DNA of 64,000 nt, taken from positions 1-64,000 of the forward strand of contig CAIOGO010000009.1 in NCBI GenBank assembly GCA_903857865.1. Reading direction: 5' to 3'. The translations under genes and the position numbers were made by a program. The notes beneath the pieces were generated by a model. That model saw only the letters and a list, made by a program, of their open reading frames with translations. It searched no databases and was not told where the DNA came from. Shown here piece after piece: positions 1 to 8,063 of this stretch. Origin of the DNA: an uncultured bacterium. GTDB taxonomy: Bacteria > Bipolaricaulota > Bipolaricaulia > UBA7950 > UBA9294. The stretch's first letter is position 1. The number at the start of each line of letters is the position of its first letter.

Positions 1-1
1 G

Positions 2-301
2 ATCGTCGAGCTCGCCTCCACGGAGCGACTGTTCGCGGAGCCGAAGCACCCCTACACAGAGGCCCTGGTGTCTGCCGTGCCCGTGCCCGAGCCGGACTAC
101 ACCGTGGAGCGCATCATCCTCGAGGGGGACGTGCCGAGCCCAGTGAACCCGCCGTCGGGCTGTCACTTCCATCCGCGGTGCCGCTACGCAGCCGACGTCT
201 GCAAGACCGACGCGCCGCTGTATCGCGACCTCGGTAGCGAGCACTTCGTCGCCTGTCACCGCGCCGACGAATTGAACCTCCAGCCGATTCGAGGGGCGTA
301 G
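2..301 (+). CDS. Oligopeptide ABC transporter ATP-binding protein, C-terminal part (OppD/OppF type), cut by window start
   Basis: The reading frame is open from base 2 to the stop at 299-301, so only the last 99 codons are present. The visible part has the peptide-transporter signature HPYTEAL (about residues 16-22), followed by the oligo_HPY extension with [15 protein letters not shown], whose cysteines are typical of OppD/OppF/DppD/DppF proteins. The Walker motifs lie upstream of the window. By family knowledge it would power import of di- or oligopeptides together with permeases outside the window. D versus F subunit cannot be decided from the tail alone. Confidence 0.9.
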   Translation: MVELASTERLFAEPKHPYTEALVSAVPVPEPDYTVERIILEGDVPSPVNPPSGCHFHPRCRYAADVCKTDAPLYRDLGSEHFVACHRADELNLQPIRGA

Positions 302-380
302 GCGCCGTACTCCCTCAACAGCTGGATAGGTCCCAAGATGCTCGGCGCGAGCCACAGCCCAAGAACGAGGACAGCACGCG

Positions 381-848
381 ATGGAACCTGCAAAGCCGAG
401 CACGCGGGAGGAGCAAGAAGGCTTCGTCGATGCGGCCCTGGAGCGCGGGGAAGCGCTGCGTAGGAGTGGCGAATATGACGAGGGGATCCGCATCCTCGTC
501 GATGCCCTCAGCCACCAGATCCATCGGGCGGCAATCTACTTCCGCCTCGGCAACCTCTACGTTGACAAGGGAGACCTCGAACGCGCGGAGGATGCCTACA
601 ACTGCGCCCTCGAGGTCGATCCCGATCACGCGAACGCGCTTCACAACCTCGCGGTTGTCTACAAGCGGCAGAAGCGAATTCACTTGTTCGTGAAGACGTA
701 CAAGGAGATCCAACGCAGGCCGCTCCGCCACTCTCTCGCCTCCACCCTGCGACAACGCGGGAGACCGCGCATTCGAAGCTACGGGTTCTGGCTCCTGGTC
801 GTTGTGGTTCTAGTTCTGGTCTCACTTCTGATCGTTCGTGGCCGCTAG
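381..848 (+). CDS. TPR-repeat protein with C-terminal membrane anchor
   Basis: A 155-residue protein. Residues about 17-85 form two tetratricopeptide-like helical repeats (LGNLYVDKGDLERAEDAYNC is a clear TPR core, followed by ALEVDPDHANALHNLAVVYK). It ends with one hydrophobic segment (about 133-151, FWLLVVVVLVLVSLLIV) and a short basic tail, so it looks tail-anchored with the TPR domain facing the cytoplasm. A GAGG ribosome-binding site lies about 10 nt before the ATG. TPR domains are protein-interaction scaffolds. No catalytic motif is visible and the partner is unknown. It stands alone between the transporter tail and the S66 peptidase gene. Confidence 0.75.
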   Translation: MEPAKPSTREEQEGFVDAALERGEALRRSGEYDEGIRILVDALSHQIHRAAIYFRLGNLYVDKGDLERAEDAYNCALEVDPDHANALHNLAVVYKRQKRIHLFVKTYKEIQRRPLRHSLASTLRQRGRPRIRSYGFWLLVVVVLVLVSLLIVRGR

Positions 849-1036
849 ACCGGTCTGTAGTTCCGACAAAGGGCGATGTTCAGATCTTGTCTTGCGGTAT
901 GGGGTCCCGTATCGGGGTGTACGCCCTGGGCGACTGCATCCCAGCCGGGGAGTTGCGTTCGAGTGTCAGACCAACTCCCGGGGGCAGGCCAACCCCCTGG
1001 TTCTCCACTTCCGGGCCACAGAGAGACGCGTCCGAG
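849..1036. other. Intergenic region with one inverted repeat
   Basis: No gene is evident between the TPR gene and the S66 peptidase promoter. GGGAGTTG at 948-955 pairs with CAACTCCC at 972-979 around a 16-nt loop, and the G/C-rich flanks could extend the stem. There is no T-run after it, so a terminator role for the TPR gene is only a possibility. Confidence 0.3.
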
Positions 1037-1065
1037 TTGATCCAGCTGTCCTACCCTCATACGAT
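1037..1065 (+). promoter_or_regulatory. Sigma-70-like promoter that would make the S66 peptidase mRNA leaderless
   Basis: TTGATC at 1037-1042 and TACGAT at 1060-1065 are separated by exactly 17 nt (4 of 6 consensus matches in each box). The -10 box ends 8 nt before the ATG at 1074, so transcription would begin at or within about 2 nt of the start codon. No Shine-Dalgarno sequence precedes that ATG, which agrees with leaderless translation. This is inference from sequence only. Confidence 0.4.
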
Positions 1066-1073
1066 GGCACGTC

Positions 1074-2108
1074 ATGGTCCGTTTCCCTAAGCCGCTTCTT
1101 GCCGGCGATCTCATCGCCGTCACGGCACCGTCCTCTGGCGTGTCACGCCCTGCGATTGCACGGCTGGAGGTGGTTCTCAGTAATGTTCGTTCACAGGGCT
1201 ACCGTGTCATCGAGGGCGAGTGCCTCCGCGGGCAGCACAAGGACGCTAGCGCTCCGCCCGCCCAGCGGGCCCATGAACTGATGCGCTTCCTCACCGATCC
1301 AGCCGTCTCGGCCATCATGCCGCCCTGGGGCGGAGAACTCGCAATCGAGTTGCTTGGCCTGATGGACTTCGAGGCACTGCGCTCCGTGTCGCCAAAGTGG
1401 CTTCTCGGGTACTCGGACCTTAGCACCCTGCAGGTACCGCTCACGATCATCTCCGGCTGGGCAACTGCGCACGGTCCCTGCCTGATGGACCTGGCGCCAA
1501 CTCAGACCGATCCGCTGACTACGTCGGTACTCAAGGTCCTGTCCGCGGACTTCTCACGTCCCGTCGCGCAGGACGCCTCCACTCGCTATCAGAAGGAATG
1601 GATGGACTTCGAGATGCACGCTGACGCTCCGCTGAATCTCACGGAACCCACATGCTGGAAGCGGCTTGACGGCTCTGCCGTGCCCGTCGATTTCCGTGGC
1701 CGCCTGATCGGCGGCTGTCTCGACACCATTGCGCCGCTGGCTGGCTCCCCCTACGGCGATATCCCCGGTTTCGTGCGCGAGTCCGGCAACGCCGGAGCGA
1801 TCCTCTATCTTGAGAATGCAGAGCTTAGCCCCACAGGTCTTGTCCGCACGCTGTGGGGTCTTCGGCTGAACGGTTGGTTCGAGGACCTGTCAGGCTTGAT
1901 GCTCGGCCGCAGTACTGGACCTTTGCCGGAGAAGGCTGGCAGTCTCACCTACGAGGAGGCCCTGTTGGCCGTTCTGGCCGACCTGCCGTACCCGGTCCTC
2001 TATGACGTAGATATCGGGCATATGCCGCCGCAGTTCACCTTGATCAATGGCGCTACGGCTCAGGTCACTCTCGAGGCCGGGCGAGGTCGCATCACTCAAG
2101 GGAGATGA
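1074..2108 (+). CDS. LD-carboxypeptidase / MccF-like serine peptidase (family S66)
   Basis: A 344-residue protein, normal length for family S66. Family enzymes cleave the L,D bond of muropeptide tetrapeptides during cell-wall recycling, or cleave peptide-nucleotide antibiotics (MccF). The Ser-Glu-His triad can be placed: Ser114 in GYSDLS, Glu247 in YLENAE and His316 in IGHMPP. The N-terminal GDLIAVTAPSSG is also typical. There is no signal peptide, so it is cytoplasmic. No Shine-Dalgarno precedes the ATG, and a promoter-like -10 box lies 8 nt upstream. The 3' end abuts a recombinase remnant, so the last residues could have been altered by a past rearrangement. Recycling versus immunity cannot be separated from sequence. 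Confidence 0.88.
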   Translation: MVRFPKPLLAGDLIAVTAPSSGVSRPAIARLEVVLSNVRSQGYRVIEGECLRGQHKDASAPPAQRAHELMRFLTDPAVSAIMPPWGGELAIELLGLMDFEALRSVSPKWLLGYSDLSTLQVPLTIISGWATAHGPCLMDLAPTQTDPLTTSVLKVLSADFSRPVAQDASTRYQKEWMDFEMHADAPLNLTEPTCWKRLDGSAVPVDFRGRLIGGCLDTIAPLAGSPYGDIPGFVRESGNAGAILYLENAELSPTGLVRTLWGLRLNGWFEDLSGLMLGRSTGPLPEKAGSLTYEEALLAVLADLPYPVLYDVDIGHMPPQFTLINGATAQVTLEAGRGRITQGR

Positions 2109-2109
2109 G

Positions 2110-2265
2110 GGAGTGACCTACGCCTCGATGCTCTGCCGCGCATCCCACTTCAGTATCCGCCTCGTTCGGAAGCAGCTCGGCCACCGCTCTATACAGACGG
2201 CGCAGATCTACACCGACGTCCTGTCCGAGGATGCGGCGTTGGCTGTAGAGGAACTCCCGCAGTAG
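2110..2265 (+). pseudogene. Remnant of a tyrosine recombinase (phage-type integrase), C-terminal end only
   Basis: In the frame ending at 2265 the translation contains RLVRKQLGHRSIQTAQIYTD, which matches the final catalytic box of tyrosine recombinases (LGH...TxxYTxV, with the histidine and the nucleophilic tyrosine). The core-binding domain and the first catalytic arginine box are absent, and upstream the frame runs into the S66 peptidase gene. It looks like the last 45-50 codons of an XerC/D- or phage-type integrase left after deletion or rearrangement. There is no separate start or ribosome-binding site, so it is probably not expressed as a functional protein. Confidence 0.65.
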
Positions 2266-2269
2266 GTTG

Positions 2270-2298
2270 TTGACGGGTCGCGACGTCCACGATACAGT
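2270..2298 (+). promoter_or_regulatory. Sigma-70-like promoter of the MoxR/vWA operon
   Basis: TTGACG (2270-2275) and TACAGT (2293-2298) are spaced by 17 nt, with 5/6 and 4/6 matches to consensus. It lies about 100 nt before the first gene of the seven-gene operon and just after the recombinase remnant. The predicted 5' leader of about 95 nt shows no obvious riboswitch. Confidence 0.5.
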
Positions 2299-2399
2299 CA
2301 GGCTGTGGCGTTCCGGAGAGCGGCGGTCAGATCGTCTGGAACGTTCCCCCATTGCCGCGGTCCCGCTCTCTCGGAAGCTCCGAAGGAGCCGGGGGTTCG

Positions 2400-4106
2400 A
2401 TGATGAGGCGGCGAAGGCGCACGTTGTTGGCGGTGTCCTTGGCCCTTGCCGGTCTGATGGCAGGCCACGCGGCCTGCCGCGCGGCAACCACCTTTGAAGT
2501 GGTGGTGGGGCTCGGTGGCCATGTCGTACCGGGTCGCCTGGCCCCCATCCGTTTGACGTTCACCGGCCTTCCGGGCGACGCGGCTCGTCTTCGCGTCCTT
2601 CAGGACGTCGGGAATGCGTGGAGCGGAGAGACCACGATGTCCTTCGAGGTCCCGCTCATCTTGTCGGACGCCGGCGACTGCGAGGAGGTCCTGCCGTTCT
2701 ACGACGTCGCCCTTCCCCTCCGCATCGAGCTCCTCTCCGCGACCGGGCGGGTCCTGGCCCAGAAGGAGGTCGAACTCCGCTCCAAGAAGGAGGATGAGCC
2801 CTTCCCTGTCGGGGTTGGGGCCTTCTCTACCCCCTTCGCTGACCGGTCGGTCCTCCTCTCCCCCGCGGAGCTTCCGCGGGACTGGTCCGCGTACGCCGCC
2901 GCGGAGAGCGTCTGGATCGGCCGCACGCGCAACGGCCTCGATGCTGACCGGTGGGATGCCCTCGCGCGCTGGGTTCTCTCCGGGGGCACGCTCGTCGTCT
3001 TCACGGGCGGCGACTTCTTCCTCCTCGACGCGCCCCGGCTGCGTGACCTCTTGCCCATCGCGAATCCGATCCTGACGGAGCGCGAGGACGGAACGCGCGC
3101 CCTCACGGGCGACCTTCGCGGCGACGCAGCCGTCCTCCTGTCGAAGGACGGCGTTCCCTGGCTCATCGTCCGGCGCTACGGCGGAGGGAGCGTCCTCTTC
3201 GTGAGCACGGACGCCTTCAGTCTGGATCGCGAGGAGTTCGCGGAGATCCGAGGCCACGTCCCCCCCACGCGTGCCCTGTCGCTCGTGGAGGCGACCTCGG
3301 ACCTCCTTGATCGGCAGCCGATCGACCATCCTGACGCTTGGGCCGCTGCCCTCTTGGTGGGTCTTGCCGTCATCGCCCTGCTCTCCCTCGTCGCGCGGCG
3401 CGAGTGGCGGCCTTCGATGGGGCGGGCGCTGCTCGGCGTCTTCGGCTTTCTTGCCCTCTCATCTTGGCTGTATACAAACCCGCCGCGTGTCGTGAGCGAC
3501 ATGTATCAGACAGATACGAGACTATCGGTCTATAGCTCACTCGGCATATCTGTGTCGTGTTCTGCCCTATTCTCGTCGTCACGGCAGCCGGCGGAAGCAG
3601 AAGTGAGGCTGGACAGCGCTCCCTTCGAGTTCCTTCCGCGCGGCTTCGAGTCTGGATCCTACGGCCTCTCTTACAACGAAGGGACGGCGCGGATCGAACT
3701 CGCGCTCGGTGAACGGCGTCTCCTCGCCGCACACGGGACCGCGCCCGCGAGCCTTCAGGCACGGCTTACCGGCGATGAGGAGGCTCGCCTGACGAGCCGT
3801 CTTCCCCGCCGGATTCCCGACGCTCTCCTCCTGATCGACGGCGAGGCCTTCCTTCTGCCGGCCCTCGAGCCGTGCGAGGAGGCCACGGTCTACTTCGGGA
3901 GTCCTCTTCCTTCGGGTATGGTTCACTTGGGAGTCGAAGGCGGCCCGCTCGACCGTCTCCTCGCCGCTGCGGCGCGCATCCTCCCGCTCGATCGGGGGGC
4001 CTGGCTGGTCGCAGGAGAGGTCACGGAGGAGAGGCGGGCAGGAGACGGGGCACGGACGAAAGTGAGAGATGTGAGCCTCTATGTCGTGGAGGTGGAGCGT
4101 GACTAG
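2400..4106 (+). CDS. Secreted or membrane protein of the MoxR/vWA operon, function unknown
   Basis: A 568-residue protein if started at the first of two adjacent ATGs at 2400, behind GAAGGAG. The N-terminus (MMRRRRRT plus a hydrophobic stretch ending near GHAACRAA) is a signal peptide. Residues about 30-300 are extracytoplasmic and include a Rossmann-like stretch (ALARWVLSGGTLVVFTGGDF) resembling the amidotransferase-like modules often found beside vWA proteins. Two membrane spans follow (about 312-330 and 340-358), then a second soluble domain of about 190 residues. It is the first gene of an operon whose other members encode a MoxR ATPase, a DUF58 protein and vWA proteins. The enzymatic role is not recognisable. 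Confidence 0.7.
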   Translation: MMRRRRRTLLAVSLALAGLMAGHAACRAATTFEVVVGLGGHVVPGRLAPIRLTFTGLPGDAARLRVLQDVGNAWSGETTMSFEVPLILSDAGDCEEVLPFYDVALPLRIELLSATGRVLAQKEVELRSKKEDEPFPVGVGAFSTPFADRSVLLSPAELPRDWSAYAAAESVWIGRTRNGLDADRWDALARWVLSGGTLVVFTGGDFFLLDAPRLRDLLPIANPILTEREDGTRALTGDLRGDAAVLLSKDGVPWLIVRRYGGGSVLFVSTDAFSLDREEFAEIRGHVPPTRALSLVEATSDLLDRQPIDHPDAWAAALLVGLAVIALLSLVARREWRPSMGRALLGVFGFLALSSWLYTNPPRVVSDMYQTDTRLSVYSSLGISVSCSALFSSSRQPAEAEVRLDSAPFEFLPRGFESGSYGLSYNEGTARIELALGERRLLAAHGTAPASLQARLTGDEEARLTSRLPRRIPDALLLIDGEAFLLPALEPCEEATVYFGSPLPSGMVHLGVEGGPLDRLLAAAARILPLDRGAWLVAGEVTEERRAGDGARTKVRDVSLYVVEVERD

Positions 4107-4740
4107 AGCGTACGTTCTGATCGATCGCGAGAGCTGGCGTCCCTTCTTCAATCTTGTCTTTTTCTGCGGGGTCGCGCTCGTCCTCTCCATCCCGGGCGCC
4201 CGCGTCGTGCGGGACCTCGCGTCCGCATCGTTTCTCTCCCGCTCTCCAACCTTCTTCTACGCGTACGCCCTGTTCATGGGCCTCCTTGGGCTTGGACTCG
4301 GCGCTACGAGCGCCGAGCGCGGGGAGCACGGAGCGCGGATGCTCTTCTGGCTCGCTTCGCGCGTCCTCTTGGGACAGCTCTTCTGCCTTCCCTACCTCGT
4401 CTTTTCGCGCGCCCTCTTCCCCGGCCGCGAAGGAGCCCTCGCCCTCATCTTCCTCTTTACGACGCTCGTCTCGCTCCTCTGCGCCGTGCTCAGCCGGCTC
4501 GTCGAGCAGCCACTGCGCTGGGGATCCTCTACCGGCTTCGTCGCGAAGTACGTCTTCTTCCTGTGCTACAATGCCATCCCGCTCGTGGGGACCCCGCTCT
4601 TCTCGCCGCTCGGGGCCGTCCGGCTCCTTCTCGAGGGCGTGACTCCCCTCCAGGCGCTCCTCGCATTCGCCGTCCCCGCCGCTCTCCTGGCGGGCCTCTC
4701 CTCGCTTGCGGTCCGGCTCGGAAGTGAGGCCCGTGTTTAG
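4099..4740 (+). CDS. Polytopic membrane protein, ABC-2 permease-like
   Basis: About 213 residues from the GTG at 4099, which overlaps the previous stop by 8 nt and sits just after GGAGGTGG; an in-frame ATG at 4081 is an alternative. The protein is almost entirely hydrophobic with about six predicted spans (for example FFNLVFFCGVALVLSIPGAR and ALALIFLFTTLVSLLCAVLS). There are no catalytic motifs. Family resemblance to ABC-2 type permeases is weak and is suggested only by length and hydropathy. Overlap with both neighbours indicates translational coupling within the MoxR/vWA operon. Confidence 0.6.
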   Translation: MTRAYVLIDRESWRPFFNLVFFCGVALVLSIPGARVVRDLASASFLSRSPTFFYAYALFMGLLGLGLGATSAERGEHGARMLFWLASRVLLGQLFCLPYLVFSRALFPGREGALALIFLFTTLVSLLCAVLSRLVEQPLRWGSSTGFVAKYVFFLCYNAIPLVGTPLFSPLGAVRLLLEGVTPLQALLAFAVPAALLAGLSSLAVRLGSEARV

Positions 4741-6205
4741 CCTGAGCCGGCTAGAGAGGGACATCGCGCGACGGTCCAGGGCCTTACACGGACTCCGGGG
4801 AGCGGGGATCGCGTTCGCGGCGGCCGTCGGGGTCGTCCTTGCCGCGTCCGTCGCGGAACGCTTCGGGGCCTTCGCTCCTCGCCTCGACCTCTCCCTAGGA
4901 GCGCTCCTCTTCGTCGGGCTTGCCGCCCTCGCCGGGCACTTTGTCGGGCGCGCCCGGAGGCCGAGCATCCCCCGCCTCCTCCTCTCGATCGATCTCGCGC
5001 TCGCGACAGGGGAGCGCCTCTCTTCCCTGCACGAGCTCCGCTCGCGCGGCACCGCTCTTCCTCTTCAGAAGCGGATCGAGGAGAGGCTTGCCCAAGCCCC
5101 GCCCGCCTGGCGCCGTGTCCTGCGCATCCGCCGGACGGAGGTCCTCCCTTGGGTGGCCGGGGGCGCTGCCCTGGCGCTTGCCATTTTCCTCGCTGTCACC
5201 ATTGCCCCCCCTGTCCCCGCTACGGCCGCGGACCCAGGCGAGCGGTCTCGAACCTCGAGCAAGGGCACGGCAGTCGGTCCCTCCGGTTCCGGCGAGGCCG
5301 AGAGTGACGGCATCGCGGCCCGCCGGCTCGACCCCGGCCAGGGTGAGCCCGCTCTACCCCTCGTCGATACGCTCGCCGAGATCCTGCCTGCGCCCCCCTC
5401 TCGGGGCCTCCTGGGTGCTCTGACGGACGAGGAGGTCGCGCAGGGAAGCGAACCCGCTCGGGACCCCCGCGAGGCGCTCTCCGAGCTTCTCTCGCAACTC
5501 ATGAGCCGGGCCCAGATCGACCCCCGACAGAGCTTCGCCCTGACCGAGCAGGAGAAGACAGCCCTCCGAGATCTCCTGCAGGACCTGCCGGGCTCGGGCC
5601 TCCGCCAGTCCCTTTCGTCGCTCCTGAGCGGAGAGACCGGGGACGCCTTGAAGGACCAGATCGCGGAGTCGAAACGGCTCCTCGACAGTCTGAACCAGAG
5701 CGCAGAGGGAGAGGGGAACGCGCAGGTCGACAGGGCACCCGAGGACCAGAAGGCCGACGTAAGTGAGGACGGAAGCGGGTCGATCGGCTGGGTCCCCCCG
5801 GCGACGTCGTCCGAAGGAAACACCGGGAGCACCGAGGGGGGCGAGCAGCAGTCGGGAACGAAGCTCGAGGGACCGGGAACGGAGGACGAACTCGCTCCTC
5901 CCCTCAACGAAGAGGGGGGCACGGCCGCTGGGCGCGCAGGTCCGGGCGAGGGATCCGCTCCTCCTCCCGGCGCTGGGTTCGTCCCAGAGGATCTTCTGGG
6001 GAGCCTTGGCGCCGGTGGAGACATGCGCCGCTTCTTCACAAAGGGAATCCCGTTCGAGCCGCCGGCCGAGGAGCGTGGGCCTGCTGCCGTCCTCTCCCTC
6101 GACTACGAGACCCTGCGGGCTCTGCTCGAGGCGCGCACCCTCGCGCCCGGTGTCCAGGCCCTCGTCCGCACCTACTTCGAGAAGATCACGCAAGGAGGAC
6201 CATGA
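4724..6205 (+). CDS. Membrane protein with long acidic low-complexity region (DUF4175-like), MoxR operon
   Basis: About 493 residues. The start is uncertain among TTG 4706, GTG 4724 and GTG 4733, all overlapping or nearly overlapping the previous gene. An N-terminal pair of hydrophobic spans (about 25-75) is followed by a helical segment (LLLSIDLALATGERLSSLHE), a third span (about 145-165) and then about 300 residues rich in Gly, Glu, Ser and Pro. This arrangement resembles the DUF4175-type proteins found in MoxR clusters, but I cannot confirm the family. The low-complexity part probably faces the outside. It ends in an ATGA overlap with the MoxR gene. Confidence 0.6.
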   Translation: MRPVFSLSRLERDIARRSRALHGLRGAGIAFAAAVGVVLAASVAERFGAFAPRLDLSLGALLFVGLAALAGHFVGRARRPSIPRLLLSIDLALATGERLSSLHELRSRGTALPLQKRIEERLAQAPPAWRRVLRIRRTEVLPWVAGGAALALAIFLAVTIAPPVPATAADPGERSRTSSKGTAVGPSGSGEAESDGIAARRLDPGQGEPALPLVDTLAEILPAPPSRGLLGALTDEEVAQGSEPARDPREALSELLSQLMSRAQIDPRQSFALTEQEKTALRDLLQDLPGSGLRQSLSSLLSGETGDALKDQIAESKRLLDSLNQSAEGEGNAQVDRAPEDQKADVSEDGSGSIGWVPPATSSEGNTGSTEGGEQQSGTKLEGPGTEDELAPPLNEEGGTAAGRAGPGEGSAPPPGAGFVPEDLLGSLGAGGDMRRFFTKGIPFEPPAEERGPAAVLSLDYETLRALLEARTLAPGVQALVRTYFEKITQGGP

Positions 6206-7185
6206 TCACTGAGAGAGACCTGGATCAAGCTCACGCTCTGCTCGGACGCCTTCGCGGGGCGATCGACGAGGTCATCGTCGGTCAGAAAGCCGTTGTGGAT
6301 GCGACCCTCATCACGCTCCTCTGCCGCGGCAACCTCCTCCTGGAAGGCGTCCCTGGCCTGGGGAAGACCCTCCTCGTCCGCGCCCTGGCAAGCGCCCTGG
6401 GGCTCCGCTTCTCGCGGATCCAGTTCACTCCGGACCTCATGCCGGCCGACATCCTGGGGACGAACATCCTTTCCGAAGACGGCGGGCGACGGCAATTCAC
6501 GTACTCCCCTGGCCCGATCTTCGCCAATGTGGTCCTCGCCGACGAGGTGAACCGCGCCACTCCCAAGACGCAGTCGGCTTTGCTCGAGGCGATGGAGGAG
6601 CGGACGGTCACGGTCGGCAAGGCCACGTACCCCCTCGAGGCCCCGTTCATCGTCCTCGCCACGCAGAACCCGATCGAGATGGAGGGAACGTACCCCCTTC
6701 CCGAGGCGCAGGTCGACCGGTTTCTCTTCAAGGTGTCTGTCGGCTATCCCTCCCTGGAGGACCTCACCGCAATCACCGAGCGGAACACTGAGTGCGCCGG
6801 GCTTTCCCTTCCGAAGCCCGTCGCAACGGCCGAGGAGGTCCTCTCCGCTCAGGCGGTCGTGCGCGAGATCCCGATCGCCAAGCCCCTCCGGCAGTACGTC
6901 TCTCGGCTGGTCCTCGCGACCCATCCCGAGAGCGACCACGCCCCGAAGGACGTCAAGTCGTTCGTCGAGTACGGGGCGAGCCCCCGCGCGGCGATTGCGA
7001 TCATTCTGGGCGCCAAGGCGCACGCCCTCCTCGCCGAGGAGCCGAATGTGCGCAAAGTGGACATCGAGGCGGTCTTCCGCCCGGCTCTGGTTCACCGCGT
7101 CATCCTGAACTTCAAGGGCGAGGCCGAGGGCGTGAGCGTGCCGACCCTCCTCGAACAAGTGTGGAAGGGGACGCCGGTCCTGTGA
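6202..7185 (+). CDS. MoxR-family AAA+ ATPase
   Basis: A 327-residue protein of normal MoxR length. The Walker A motif is GVPGLGKTLLV (about residues 51-61), the Walker B region is VVLADEVNRATPKTQSALLE, and the sensor-1 region is FIVLATQNPIEMEGTYPLPE. This combination is diagnostic for MoxR. These ATPases act as chaperones that assemble or activate partner vWA-domain proteins, and the DUF58 and vWA genes immediately downstream are the expected partners. The ATG overlaps the previous TGA, and its own stop overlaps the next ATG. Confidence 0.95.
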   Translation: MITERDLDQAHALLGRLRGAIDEVIVGQKAVVDATLITLLCRGNLLLEGVPGLGKTLLVRALASALGLRFSRIQFTPDLMPADILGTNILSEDGGRRQFTYSPGPIFANVVLADEVNRATPKTQSALLEAMEERTVTVGKATYPLEAPFIVLATQNPIEMEGTYPLPEAQVDRFLFKVSVGYPSLEDLTAITERNTECAGLSLPKPVATAEEVLSAQAVVREIPIAKPLRQYVSRLVLATHPESDHAPKDVKSFVEYGASPRAAIAIILGAKAHALLAEEPNVRKVDIEAVFRPALVHRVILNFKGEAEGVSVPTLLEQVWKGTPVL

Positions 7186-8063
7186 TGGAGCCAGTGATCG
7201 ACGAGACCTTCCTCGCCCGCCTCGCCAACCTCAAGGTGATCGTCAAGGGACGGCGGAAGGGGAGGCTCGCGGGCCTCCACCCCTCCCCGCGCGCCGGCGT
7301 GAGCGTGGAGTTCGCCGACTACCGCGACTACACGTCCGGCGACGACTTCCGCTACATCGACTGGAACATCTACGGGCGTCTGGATCGCGTCCTTGTCAAG
7401 TCGTTCGTGCACGAGGCGGACCTGCCGATCTATCTTCTGGTCGACCTCTCGGCCTCGATGCGCTTGGGGACTCCGTCCAAAGCGCGGTACGCCGCTCGCC
7501 TGGCCGCAGCCCTCGCCTACCTCGGGCTGCGCGGACTGGACCGGGTGGGCCTCTATCCGTTTACCGACCGCCTCCTCCCGATCGTCGCCCCGCGCCACGG
7601 AATGGGACAGATGACCCACGTCGTCCACGCGCTCGAACGGATGCCCTCCGCGGGCAAGACGTCGATCGATCGTGCGCTTACGGAGTTCGTCTCCAAGAGC
7701 CATGAAAGCGGCCTCGTCTTCCTCCTCTCCGATTTCCTCTCCGACGCCGGCTACGAGGAGGGTCTCTCGCGCCTCTTGCATCGGGGCGACGAAGTCGTGG
7801 TGATCCAGATCCTCGGTCCCGAGGAACTCCGGCCGACGATCGAGGGGAGCGTCCTCGTCACCGATGTTGAGACCGCCGGCAAGACCCCCATGGTCATCGG
7901 GCGCGGGACGCTCGCGCTCTACGAGCGTCGGCTTGGAGCCTATCTTGCGAAGCTTCGCGCGTACCTCTCCGATCACCGGGTTTCCTACGTCCTCGCCCCG
8001 ACCGACGTCCCCCTTGAGGTCTTGATCCACGAGCGGCTGCGCGCGGGAGGGATCCTCCAGTGA
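7185..8063 (+). CDS. DUF58 family protein (vWA-like), MoxR partner
   Basis: A 292-residue soluble protein starting at ATG 7185, which shares one base with the MoxR stop. It carries the DUF58 signature around GDDFRYIDWNIYGRLDRVLV (about residues 50-69) and a vWA-like metal site LVDLSASM (DxSxS). DUF58 proteins are nearly always encoded directly after moxR and are thought to be its substrate or partner, although their biochemical role is not settled. The end overlaps the next gene by 4 nt (GTGA). Confidence 0.92.
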   Translation: MEPVIDETFLARLANLKVIVKGRRKGRLAGLHPSPRAGVSVEFADYRDYTSGDDFRYIDWNIYGRLDRVLVKSFVHEADLPIYLLVDLSASMRLGTPSKARYAARLAAALAYLGLRGLDRVGLYPFTDRLLPIVAPRHGMGQMTHVVHALERMPSAGKTSIDRALTEFVSKSHESGLVFLLSDFLSDAGYEEGLSRLLHRGDEVVVIQILGPEELRPTIEGSVLVTDVETAGKTPMVIGRGTLALYERRLGAYLAKLRAYLSDHRVSYVLAPTDVPLEVLIHERLRAGGILQ

